DNA from: Actinomycetes bacterium
GTDB taxonomy: Bacteria > Actinomycetota > Acidimicrobiia > Acidimicrobiales > RAAP-2
Direction: 5' to 3'
NCBI GenBank assembly: GCA_021850345.1
Contig: JAJZMN010000111.1
Span: 1-12,188 of the forward strand
DNA length: 12,188 bases
A model generated the notes under the pieces. It was not told where the DNA came from. It saw only the letters and a program-made list of their open reading frames with translations, and searched no databases. Below, piece by piece: positions 5,722-12,188 of the stretch (the stretch's first letter is position 1; every line of letters starts with the position of its first letter). The position numbers were made by a program, and so were the translations under genes.

Positions 5722-7776
5722 TCAGGTCCCGATGCGCTCCTCGTGGACGATCTCGACCGGGTCGAGCGCATCGGCGGGCGTGAAGCCGAGGACGCGGCCG
5801 TAGAAGTAGAGCTCCGCCTCGGCGGTCCGCTTCACGCTCGCGGCCTTTCGGAAGCCGTGCTGCTCGCCCTCGTAGGCGACGTAGGCGTGCGGCACGCTGT
5901 TCTCCCGGAGCGCGGCCACGATCATCTCCGCCTGGTCGGACAGCACGATCTTGTCCTGGAGTCCCTGGAAGACGATGAGCGGCGTCCGGAGGCCCTCGGT
6001 GTGCCGCACCGGCGAACGCGCCAGGTAGACGTCGGCTGTCTCGGGCCATGGGCCGAAGAGGCCGTCGGTGTAGTGGGACTCGAACTTGTGGGTCTCCTCG
6101 ACGAACGCCGCCGCGTCGGCCACGCCGAAGTAGCTTGCTCCCGCCGCGAAGACGTCGGTGAAGGTCGCCGCGCACAACGCCGTGTAGCCGCCGGCACTCC
6201 CTCCGTGGATGAGCAGCCGGTCGCGGTCCGCCCGCCCGGTCGCGGCGAGGTGCAGCGCGGCGGCGGTGCAGTCCTGGAGGTCCACGACGCCCCACTGCCC
6301 TCGCAGGCGTTCGCGGTAGGCCCGCCCGTAGCCGGTACTGCCGCCGTAGTTCACATCCACCACCGCGAACCCCCGGCTCGTCCAGTACTGGATGTCGTAA
6401 TTCAGCACCGGGACCGCTGCCGACGTCGGGCCGCCGTGGACGGCCACGATCAGCGGCGGAAGCTCGCCCGCCGGCGGATCGAAGTCCGGGTTGGTCGGCG
6501 CGTAGTAGAGCGCGTGCGCCACTTCGCCACCCTCGGTCGGGAACTCGACCGGGGCGGGCAACGCCAGGTACGACGGGTCCACGGCGTCGGCGCGTGACCG
6601 CCGAAGGAACTCGATCCGCGGCGACGCCGAGGCGCCCGCCTCGATCCGCACGACGCATGGCGGCAGGGTCGGCGAGCCGGCGACTGCGAGCGCGGTCACC
6701 CCGTCACTTGCGCTGCACAGCTGGCTCACGTAGGTGAAGCCGGCAGCGAGGACACCGAACCGGTGCGCTCCTGGGCGGAGCAGGCCGAGCTGGTTCATCC
6801 CTTCCCGGCGCCAGGTGGCGAGGACCGATCCGTCGTCTGCGAGCGCGTAGACCGACGTGCCGAAAACCCAGTCGGGCACCCCGAGGTCGGCCTCCATCGG
6901 CGCCACCGCCCGGTCCTCGCCGCTATCGGCACCGCCGCTCCCGGTGCCGCTGCCGGCGCCGCCGCTGCCGGCACCGCCCCTTTCGCCCGCGACGTAGAGG
7001 TTCCACCATCCGGACCGGTCCGACAGGTAGTGGAGCGTGCCGTCCGGCGCGTACTCGGGCGAGCGGCGCGACTGGGAAGGGCCGACGGCGCCGTGCCGGG
7101 GCTCGAGCACGCGACCGGCGTCGACGTCGAGCTCCCCCTCCCAAAGCTCGGTCCCGTCCCAGGGCATGTTGGGGTGGTCCCAGCTCACCCAGCACATCCG
7201 GCGCCCGTCGGGAGACAGCGCGACATGGGAGTAGAAGTCGTGACCAGACAGGAGCACCTGCGGCGCGACGGACCCGTCCGTCGGCACAATGACGACGTCG
7301 TTCACGACCGTCGACGGCACGTCCGGCTCGAAGTGCCGCTCGTGCACCGACAGGAGGTGCCGACCGTCGTGGGTGAGCACCGGGGCCGCATAGCGGTCCG
7401 CGCGCGCCACGGCGGGTTCCGGCGTGACCGGGACGGGAGTCTCCCCGGGCACCGTGCGATAGATACGCTGGTCCGCGAAGTTGGAGAAGTACACGGTGTC
7501 TCCCGCGGCGGCGTCGTGGTGCACGGCGACGCAGAGCCCTCCGTACTCGTGCACAGTGGTCCGCGCGTTGAAGCCGGGCGGGATCACCTCCTCGGGGTCC
7601 CCGCCTCCTGCGGGGACGCGAACCACCACCTGGCGGCCGCCCTCGGTGGGACGTGCCTCGGTCCAGTAGACGTGGCTCGGCGTCGACATCGGCCACGAGA
7701 GGCCGACGACCTCCTCCACGAGCGTGTCCAGCGTCACGGGCGACGCCCAGGTCCCGTACGAAGCGGTGCGGACCAT
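5722..7776 (-). CDS. S9-family serine peptidase (prolyl oligopeptidase / acylaminoacyl-peptidase type)
   Basis: The 684-aa protein has the two-part S9 layout: an N-terminal beta-propeller of about 400 residues with repeated blade motifs (LSPDGRRMCWVSWDHP, YLSDRSGWWNLY), then an alpha/beta-hydrolase domain. The latter has the oxyanion strand VAVHGGPTS and the nucleophile elbow HGGSAGGYTAL, giving S527, D608 in GLQDKIVL and H640 in EGEQHGF, in the correct order and spacing. It should cleave short peptides inside the cell; no signal peptide is seen. Residues about 263-287 are a low-complexity Gly/Ser stretch (GGAGSGGAGSGTGSGG) interrupting the propeller. ATG 7776 lies 3 bp after the STAS gene stop, so the two are co-transcribed and possibly coupled. 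Exact subfamily and substrate are not resolvable by eye. Confidence 0.92.
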   Translation of the reverse strand: MVRTASYGTWASPVTLDTLVEEVVGLSWPMSTPSHVYWTEARPTEGGRQVVVRVPAGGGDPEEVIPPGFNARTTVHEYGGLCVAVHHDAAAGDTVYFSNFADQRIYRTVPGETPVPVTPEPAVARADRYAAPVLTHDGRHLLSVHERHFEPDVPSTVVNDVVIVPTDGSVAPQVLLSGHDFYSHVALSPDGRRMCWVSWDHPNMPWDGTELWEGELDVDAGRVLEPRHGAVGPSQSRRSPEYAPDGTLHYLSDRSGWWNLYVAGERGGAGSGGAGSGTGSGGADSGEDRAVAPMEADLGVPDWVFGTSVYALADDGSVLATWRREGMNQLGLLRPGAHRFGVLAAGFTYVSQLCSASDGVTALAVAGSPTLPPCVVRIEAGASASPRIEFLRRSRADAVDPSYLALPAPVEFPTEGGEVAHALYYAPTNPDFDPPAGELPPLIVAVHGGPTSAAVPVLNYDIQYWTSRGFAVVDVNYGGSTGYGRAYRERLRGQWGVVDLQDCTAAALHLAATGRADRDRLLIHGGSAGGYTALCAATFTDVFAAGASYFGVADAAAFVEETHKFESHYTDGLFGPWPETADVYLARSPVRHTEGLRTPLIVFQGLQDKIVLSDQAEMIVAALRENSVPHAYVAYEGEQHGFRKAASVKRTAEAELYFYGRVLGFTPADALDPVEIVHEERIGT

Positions 7777-7779
7777 CGA

Positions 7780-8088
7780 TCAGTCGTCGAGGGCGTCGGC
7801 GAGACCGGCGGCCTCGAAGACCCGACGCGTCGCCCCCCGCGCACCGCGGATCTCGAGGTGCTGGCCGGCTTCCTCGATCCGCCGGCGTGCACGGAGGAGG
7901 GCCGCGAGCCCGCTCGAGTCGATGAAGTCGAGATTGGTCAGGTCCACGACGACCGCCGACCGCGCGATCGCCACGAGAGCCTGCTGGACGGCGTCTGCGC
8001 TGACGAGGTCCAGCTCGCCGTAGAGACGGAGGACCGGCGCACCGGTGCTGCCATCGTCGACCTCCATGCGGAATGCCTGAGGAAACAT
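7780..8088 (-). CDS. STAS-domain protein, anti-sigma factor antagonist-like
   Basis: The 102-aa protein is a single STAS domain: the VLRLYGELDLVSADAVQQAL beginning, the strand VVVDLTNLDF, and the phosphorylation loop D57-S58-S59-G60, followed by LAALLRARRRIEEAGQHLEI. From this start the DSSG numbering equals that of SpoIIAA, whose S58 is phosphorylated by its partner anti-sigma kinase. Such proteins release a sigma factor when unphosphorylated. The ATG at 8088 has GGGTGG upstream. An in-frame TTG at 8121, preceded by AAAGGA at good spacing, would add 11 residues and is a real alternative. No RsbW-like kinase or sigma factor gene is in the window, so the partner is unknown. It lies 98 bp after the four-cysteine gene and directly before the S9 peptidase. 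Confidence 0.85.
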   Translation of the reverse strand: MFPQAFRMEVDDGSTGAPVLRLYGELDLVSADAVQQALVAIARSAVVVDLTNLDFIDSSGLAALLRARRRIEEAGQHLEIRGARGATRRVFEAAGLADALDD

Positions 8089-8186
8089 TGGGTCCACCCG
8101 TTCGCCGTCAGCGGCAGCCAAGGTCGGTCCTTTCGATCTCTCCTTGCGACCACCCCCGTTCAGTGAGGTGGGCCGGGCACGGTGAG

Positions 8187-8435
8187 CTAGGACTCTTCGG
8201 GGTTGGCCTCCCACCACTGGCACCACCAATTCCCGCCGACGAGGATCCGCACCTTGGGGTGCCAGCAGTACGAGAGGTCGTTGTACGGCTCGAGGTAGTA
8301 GCGGCAGTTGTCGCAGTGCTCCTCGCCCGAGGGGTGGCCTCGCAGGACGGCGTTCTCGGCCATGTGCCGCAGCTCGATCGAGAGCTTCTCGTCGATCTCC
8401 TTCGGCTCCGGCTCAGGTATCACGTAGTCGGACAC
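8187..8435 (-). CDS. Small four-cysteine, possibly Fe-S-binding protein, adjacent to hpnR
   Basis: I do not recognise a named family. The 82-aa protein has an acidic N-terminus (PEPEPKEIDEKLSIELRHMA) and a C-terminal domain with C41, C44, C57 and C72 in the pattern CxxC-x12-C-x14-C. The last part is unusually rich in tryptophan (NWWCQWWE). The spacing and the aromatic residues round the cysteines recall high-potential iron-sulfur proteins (C-x2-C...C...GWC) and the small Fe-S subunits of some glycyl-radical enzymes; a structural zinc site is the alternative. There is no signal peptide. It starts at GTG, 10 bp after the hpnR stop, without a clear ribosome-binding site, so it is probably expressed with hpnR. 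A redox or accessory role for HpnR is possible but untested. Confidence 0.72.
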   Translation of the reverse strand: MSDYVIPEPEPKEIDEKLSIELRHMAENAVLRGHPSGEEHCDNCRYYLEPYNDLSYCWHPKVRILVGGNWWCQWWEANPEES

Positions 8436-8445
8436 GCTGAGGAAG

Positions 8446-9981
8446 TTACCCGGTCCGTCCGGCCTCCCCCGACATCCCGTCCGTCGCGCCGGCGGCCGCC
8501 TTCTGACGGAGGCGAACCGGGATGTGGACGTACAGCGAGCCGCGGTCGAGCGCCGTCGCTGGCGCAGGCGGGGGCTCGGGGAGCTCGTAGTCCACCTCGA
8601 GCCGGTGGTCGGCGAGCTGGCGCTCGGGATTGTAGACGCGGCTGAAGTTCCAGATCATCTTCAAGAAGTTGGTCTGGCCGTGGGCCAGGTGGCGCGCCAC
8701 GATCCCCGCGGTCTGCGCGAGGGCCGCCACGCCGAGGTGCTTGCGGGCCAGGATGGACTGGGTCTTCACGAGCTCCTCGTAGAACTTGGGCAGCGGCAAC
8801 GTCGTCGGCAGCACCGCGTGCTGGATGTCGAAGAGCCGGTAGTCGCGCGTGGTCAGCTTGCGCGACTCGCTGTGCCAGGTCTCGGTCCCCGGGTACGGCG
8901 TCTGGACGGTGAGGTGCACGATCTCGGGCACCGACATCGCCCACTCGCGGACGGTGGCGAACCGCTTCTCGTCCCAGGCGGGATCGACGATCAGGTTCAC
9001 CGCCACGGAGAGCCCGAGGCTGCGCGCCACCTCGAGCGCGCGGGCGTTGACGTCGGTCGTGCTGCGCTTGCGGAACGCCTTGAGCCCCTCCTCGTCGATC
9101 GCCTCGATCCCGAGGAACATGTAGTTGAGGCCGAGCCGCTTCCAGTACGCGAAGACCTCGGGCTGGCGGACGAGCACGTCGGTGCGGGTCTCGAGGTAGT
9201 ACTCCTTCTTGATCCGGCGTCGCTCGACCTCGCGCCCGATCGCCATCCCGTGCTCCGGCTTGATGAAGGCGACGTCGTCGACGAGGAAGACGCCGGGCTC
9301 GGGAATCTGCGCCAGATCCTCGGCGGCGGCTTCGGGGGACACCTGCCGGTAGCTGCGCCCGTAGAAGGTCCAGGCGCTGCAGAAGGAGCAATCCCACGGG
9401 CAGCCGCGGGAGAACTCGACGGACGCGCACGGGTCGAGCACCCCGATGAAGTACTTCCGCCGCCGCCCGCCGATGTTGCGGGCAGGGAGGAAGTCGTCGA
9501 GGCTGTGGACGGTCTCCGGGCTCGGTCCCACCGCGCCGGGTGCGACCGCCCCCGGCACCTTCTCGAGCCCCCCGTCGTGGAGGGCCTGGACGAGGGCGGG
9601 AGCACCCGACTCGCCCTCGCCGCGCAGCACCGCGTCGATCGCGCCGTCACCGTGCTCGAGCACGCGATCGGCGATGAACGAGACGCTGTGGCCGCCCACG
9701 AACACCTTCGTGCGCGGCGACGTTGCCTTGGTGGCCTTCGCCAGGTCCACCACCTCGGGAACGTTTGCCAGGTAGTTGAGGCTCATTCCGACCGCATCGG
9801 GGCGGAAGTCCTCCAGGGCGGCGAAGTAGTCGCGGTGCCCGTAGACCTGGAGATCGACCATTCGGACGTCGTGCCCCTGGGCTTGGAGCGCCGAGGCGAC
9901 CCGTTCGAGACCCAGCGGCTCGAGCCGCAGGTAGAGCTCTGAGTACATCAGTGCACTCGGGTGGACCAACAGGATGCGCAC
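8446..9981 (-). CDS. hpnR: Hopanoid C-3 methylase HpnR (B12-binding radical SAM)
   Basis: HpnR methylates hopanoids at C-3 of the A ring, giving 3-methylhopanoids at the membrane, using SAM and cobalamin. The 511-aa protein has the family layout: a Rossmann-like cobalamin-binding domain (about 1-150; GLERVASALQAQGHDVRMVD, then GMSLNYLANVPEVVDLAK and VFVGGHS, without a DxHxxG motif), then a radical SAM domain with CxxxCxxC at C194, C198 and C201 in SRGCPWDCSFCSAWTFYGRS. Family-typical stretches from memory include YFIGVLDPCASVEF, YMFLGIEAIDEEGLKAFRKR, TPYPGTETWHSESRKLTT and YRLFDIQHAVLP. Start is GTG 9981 with AAAGGGA upstream. Other hopanoid genes (shc, hpnCDE) are not in the window. A different class B radical SAM methylase is the main alternative. 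Confidence 0.85.
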   Translation of the reverse strand: MRILLVHPSALMYSELYLRLEPLGLERVASALQAQGHDVRMVDLQVYGHRDYFAALEDFRPDAVGMSLNYLANVPEVVDLAKATKATSPRTKVFVGGHSVSFIADRVLEHGDGAIDAVLRGEGESGAPALVQALHDGGLEKVPGAVAPGAVGPSPETVHSLDDFLPARNIGGRRRKYFIGVLDPCASVEFSRGCPWDCSFCSAWTFYGRSYRQVSPEAAAEDLAQIPEPGVFLVDDVAFIKPEHGMAIGREVERRRIKKEYYLETRTDVLVRQPEVFAYWKRLGLNYMFLGIEAIDEEGLKAFRKRSTTDVNARALEVARSLGLSVAVNLIVDPAWDEKRFATVREWAMSVPEIVHLTVQTPYPGTETWHSESRKLTTRDYRLFDIQHAVLPTTLPLPKFYEELVKTQSILARKHLGVAALAQTAGIVARHLAHGQTNFLKMIWNFSRVYNPERQLADHRLEVDYELPEPPPAPATALDRGSLYVHIPVRLRQKAAAGATDGMSGEAGRTG

Positions 9982-10245
9982 TGGCGTGATCCCTTTCTCG
10001 CTGCCAGCGGCGCGACCCCGGGGCGCACCTCGGCGCCGGCGCCGTGGCGAGTCCGTTTTCGGACCTCGTTGCGTGGCTCATTGCCCACCCCGGTCGCCAG
10101 GGTAATTGGGCGGCCCTGCCGGGCGAGCCGGCGACGGCGGCGGTGCCAGGCGGTCGGTCCGACGGAGGAATCAGGCGTCCAGACTCCGATACGGTTCGTT
10201 TCGTATCGCAGCTCGCACCGGCGATGCCGGTAGACCGGGGACCTT
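9982..10245. other. Divergent intergenic region between hpnR and the MFS exporter
   Basis: This 264-bp stretch separates hpnR (leftward) and the MFS gene (rightward) and must contain both promoters. The hpnR side has the AAAGGGA ribosome-binding site near 9990 but no promoter I can call with confidence. The MFS side holds the palindrome at 10187-10208 and a hairpin ACCGGC-GAT-GCCGGT (10217-10231) just before the GGGGA ribosome-binding site. I see no small gene here: the frames crossing it are arginine-rich and lack motifs. Confidence 0.5.
10187..10208 (+). promoter_or_regulatory. Palindromic operator candidate upstream of the MFS exporter
   Basis: CGATACG (10187-10193) and CGTATCG (10202-10208) are perfect 7-bp inverted arms around an 8-base centre; the core reads GATACGGTTCGTTTCGTATC. 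It is the most AT-rich patch of the divergent region and lies 37 bp before the exporter's ATG. Sites of this size and type are common for TetR-family repressors of drug exporters. No such regulator is encoded in the window, so it would act in trans. The palindrome is seen directly; the function is inferred. Confidence 0.5.
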
Positions 10246-11940
10246 ATGGCGCAACTGGACCGGAAGTGGTGGACCCTCATCGCCGTCTGCACGGCCATCT
10301 TCATGCTCCTCCTCGACATCACGATCGTGAACGTCGCGCTGCCGAGCATCCAGCGATCCCTCCACGCCAGCTTCAACGACCTCCAGTGGGTCATCGACGC
10401 GTACGCGCTGACCCTCGCGGCGTTCATGCTCACCGCGGGGGTGCTCGGCGACATGTTGGGCCGGCGCCTCGTGTTCGCGGCCGGGCTCGCGCTGTTCTCG
10501 GCATCCTCGTTCGTCTGCGGTGTCTCGACGAGCTCGTTCATGCTCAATCTCGCCCGCGCCGTGCAGGGAGTCGGGGGTGCCGTGATGTTCGCCACGTCGC
10601 TCGCCCTGATCGCCCAGGCGTTCCATGGACGAGAGCGCGGGACGGCCTTCGGCATCTACGGGGCCGTGATCGGCGGTGCCGTGGCGATCGGGCCGCTCCT
10701 CGGGGGTGCGATCACGAGTGCCATCGGCTGGCGGTGGATCTTCTTCGTGAACGTCCCCATCGGGGTCATTGCGGTGATCATGACGCTCACGCGCGTGGCC
10801 GAGTCGAAGGAACGCTCCGGCCGGCGCGTGGACTGGGTCGGTTTCGTCTCGTTCTCCGCCGCGCTGTTCCTGCTCGTGCTCGCGCTCGTGAGGGCGGACA
10901 CAGATGGCTGGAGCAGCGCGTTCATCATCGGGCTCGTCGCCGGGGCCGCCGCGCTGCTCGCAGCCTTCGTCGTGGCCGAGCTGCGCCGAAGGGACGCGAT
11001 GCTCGATCTCTCGCTCTTCGGGCGCCCGGCGATGACGGGCGTCTCGATCGCCGCGCTGGCGATCGCGGCGTCGATCTTCGCCCTGTTCCTCTACCTCACG
11101 CTGTTCATCCAAGACGACCTCGGGTACGGCCCGTTCGGCGCGGGCATCCGCTTTCTTCCCGTCTCGATGCTCTCGTTCGCGGTCGCGCCCGTGGCCGGGA
11201 AGCTCACCGTCCGCATCCACGCCAGGTACCTGCTGGGCACGGGGCTCCTCATCGTCGCCATCGGGTGCGCGCTCCTCGCCATCGTCGACGCTCGCTCAGG
11301 GTGGCTCGCGCTCATGCCGGGGTTGTGCGTGGCCGGCATCGGCATCGGCATCACCAACCCGGTCCTCGCGTCGTCCGCGGTCGCGGTCGTGAAGCCCGAT
11401 CGGGCCGGCATGGCCTCGGGGGCGAACAACACCTTCCGGCAGGTCGGCATCGCAACGGGGATCGCCGGCCTCGGCACGGTCTTCGAAAGCGACATGCGCC
11501 GGTCGGTGACCTCCTCGCTCCTCTCCTCCCCCGCCGGCGCCACGGCCCTGCGCGCGCACGGCGCGGCACTGGGCCCGGCGATGGCCTCGGGACAGGTCCG
11601 GACAGTCGTCCGTCGGCTGCCCGACGCGCAGTCCCACGCGGTACTGCATGCCTATCGGGTGGGGTTCGCCTCGAGCCTCGACCACCTCGCATTGATCGCG
11701 GCAGCAGTGGCGTTGGTGGGGGCGGTCTTCTCCTTCGTGCTCGTGAGGGAACGGGACTTCGTCGCCGCCCGGGGCAGGGGGGGCGAAGAGGGCGGCCAAG
11801 AAGGGGGCGGAGAAGGGGGTGCGGAAGGCGGCTCGGGGCGCGGCGAAGAAGGCGGCGCGAGGGGCGGCGGCACGTCGCGCCCGCCGGCACCGGTGGGCGG
11901 GGACGGAGCCGGCGGGGCGCGTGTCCCGGCGCCCGCCTGA
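10246..11940 (+). CDS. MFS transporter, DHA2 (EmrB/QacA-type) 14-TM drug:proton antiporter
   Basis: This 564-aa inner-membrane protein matches DHA2 exporters: TM1 with the family-typical LLDITIVNVALPSIQRSL, LQWVIDAYALTLAAFMLTAG for TM2, motif A as GDMLGRR, motif C-like GAVIGGAVAIGPLLGGAI, and GWRWIFFVNVPIGV entering TM6. About 14 hydrophobic segments extend to residue 505. These pumps usually expel hydrophobic or cationic compounds using the proton gradient; the substrate is unknown. ATG 10246 has GGGGA 5 nt upstream. The last 60 residues after LVRERDF form a long cytosolic tail of Gly, Glu and Ala (GGEEGGQEGGGEGG) then Pro/Ala, which is not part of the family fold. A palindromic operator candidate lies upstream. 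Its divergent placement next to hpnR may be coincidental. Confidence 0.92.
   Translation: MAQLDRKWWTLIAVCTAIFMLLLDITIVNVALPSIQRSLHASFNDLQWVIDAYALTLAAFMLTAGVLGDMLGRRLVFAAGLALFSASSFVCGVSTSSFMLNLARAVQGVGGAVMFATSLALIAQAFHGRERGTAFGIYGAVIGGAVAIGPLLGGAITSAIGWRWIFFVNVPIGVIAVIMTLTRVAESKERSGRRVDWVGFVSFSAALFLLVLALVRADTDGWSSAFIIGLVAGAAALLAAFVVAELRRRDAMLDLSLFGRPAMTGVSIAALAIAASIFALFLYLTLFIQDDLGYGPFGAGIRFLPVSMLSFAVAPVAGKLTVRIHARYLLGTGLLIVAIGCALLAIVDARSGWLALMPGLCVAGIGIGITNPVLASSAVAVVKPDRAGMASGANNTFRQVGIATGIAGLGTVFESDMRRSVTSSLLSSPAGATALRAHGAALGPAMASGQVRTVVRRLPDAQSHAVLHAYRVGFASSLDHLALIAAAVALVGAVFSFVLVRERDFVAARGRGGEEGGQEGGGEGGAEGGSGRGEEGGARGGGTSRPPAPVGGDGAGGARVPAPA
11775..11880 (+). repeat. Purine-rich GGCGAAG-type low-complexity tract coding the MFS tail
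   Basis: The 3' end of the exporter gene is an imperfect run of GGC/GGG/GAA/GAG codons, with almost only purines plus single C or T interruptions on the plus strand. It encodes Gly/Glu repeats outside the membrane domain. Many runs of three or more G lie close together, so G-quadruplex formation is possible. No fixed repeat unit is kept over more than two copies, which suggests slippage followed by drift. Confidence 0.6.
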
Positions 11941-11996
11941 CCGCCCGACGCCGCACGGCTTCTCCGCCCGGGCCCCCCGCTATTTCGCGCCCTGAG

Positions 11997-12098
11997 CTAC
12001 TGCTGTTACTGCTGTTGCTGCTGTTGCTGCTATTGCTGCTGTTACTGCTGTTACTGCTGTTACTGCTGTTACTGCTGTTACTGCTGTTGCTGCTGTTG
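11997..12098. repeat. CAG/YAA microsatellite (9-bp unit), 34 triplets, at the 3' end of the enoyl-CoA hydratase-like gene
   Basis: On the minus strand the tract is 34 triplets of CAG, CAA, TAA and TAG, mostly arranged as a 9-bp unit YAA-CAG-CAG. Five successive units from 12080 down to 12036 are identical TAACAGCAG. In the frame of the hydratase-like gene the first six triplets are glutamine codons (CAA CAG CAG CAA CAG CAG), then TAA stops the gene. Six TAA and two TAG triplets occur in total. Each is one C-to-T change from CAA or CAG, so the tract looks like a former polyglutamine run of up to 34 residues. Confidence 0.95.
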
Positions 12099-12188
12099 CG
12101 CGGGCCACTCGGCGACCCAGGAGGGCAAGCGCTTTTCGAGGAACGCTGCCATCCCCTCGGCGGCCGCGTCCGCAGCGAACAGCCCGTC
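12078..12188 (-). CDS. Enoyl-CoA hydratase/isomerase-like protein, C-terminal fragment with polyGln end
   Basis: Thirty-six codons and the stop are inside the window; the rest lies to the right. The readable end is DGLFAADAAAEGMAAFLEKR, then LPSWVAEWPA and six glutamines. The pattern (S/A)xDAxEGMxAFLEKRxPxW is the typical last helix of crotonase-fold enoyl-CoA hydratases, where acyl-CoA binding and trimer contacts lie. Such enzymes hydrate 2-enoyl-CoA in fatty acid or related degradation; the exact substrate cannot be told from this end. The frame was set from the motif and from the stop TAA at 12078-12080. The final polyglutamine residues come from the microsatellite and are not a family feature. 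Length and active site are unseen. Confidence 0.7.
   Translation of the reverse strand, partial: DGLFAADAAAEGMAAFLEKRLPSWVAEWPAQQQQQQ

Noticed and set aside
6763..8166. 467-codon plus-strand frame opposite the S9 and STAS genes
   Set aside because: It crosses two well-supported minus-strand genes and has shadow-frame composition (Arg, Val, His, Asp) without domain motifs.
8524..9942. Long plus-strand frame (472 codons) opposite hpnR
   Set aside because: It lies entirely antisense to a gene with clear radical SAM motifs. Its translation is a Glu/Asp/Val/His/Arg-rich sequence typical of the antisense of high-GC codons.
11941..11996. Intrinsic terminator after the MFS gene
   Set aside because: GC-rich bases are present, but I see no convincing stem followed by a T-run.

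Overview
The window looks like chromosomal DNA of a high-GC actinobacterium. An Acidimicrobiia-like or other uncultured lineage is my guess, not something I can prove. The support is strong G/C third-position bias, frequent GTG starts, 4-base ATGA/GTGA overlaps, promoters placed so close to starts that leaderless mRNAs are likely, and multiple ClpP-type proteins. I see no rRNA, tRNA, CRISPR, IS element or phage gene.

Layout. On the minus strand at the left edge is the N-terminus of a short-chain dehydrogenase (SDR) behind a palindromic promoter. Next is a 30-bp tandem repeat that contains the stop codon of a GNAT acetyltransferase, then the acetyltransferase itself. Divergent from it are RNase Z (tRNA 3' processing, all metal ligands present) and a MIP-family channel, which overlap by 4 bp. 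A small zinc-ribbon protein and a catalytically intact ClpP follow on the minus strand. Divergent from clpP are an XRE regulator, a ClpP homologue that has lost all three catalytic residues (GTGA-coupled to the regulator), and a PLP-dependent threonine/serine dehydratase-like enzyme. A 7-4-7 perfect palindrome lies in the clpP/regulator promoter region.

Right half. A minus-strand group reads, in transcription order, a B12-radical SAM protein that I recognise as hopanoid C-3 methylase HpnR, an 82-aa four-cysteine protein 10 bp behind it, a STAS anti-anti-sigma-like protein and an S9 serine peptidase. Divergent from hpnR is a 14-TM DHA2-type MFS exporter with its own palindromic operator candidate. 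The right edge holds the C-terminus of an enoyl-CoA hydratase-like gene that runs into a 102-bp CAG/CAA/TAA microsatellite.

Most interesting points: (1) the active ClpP / XRE / dead ClpP locus, which suggests a regulated mixed Clp protease; (2) HpnR paired with an uncharacterised Cys4 protein; (3) a polyglutamine-coding microsatellite in which C-to-T changes have made a repeated series of stop codons; (4) a tandem repeat built on a gene's stop codon; (5) repeated leaderless promoter geometry.
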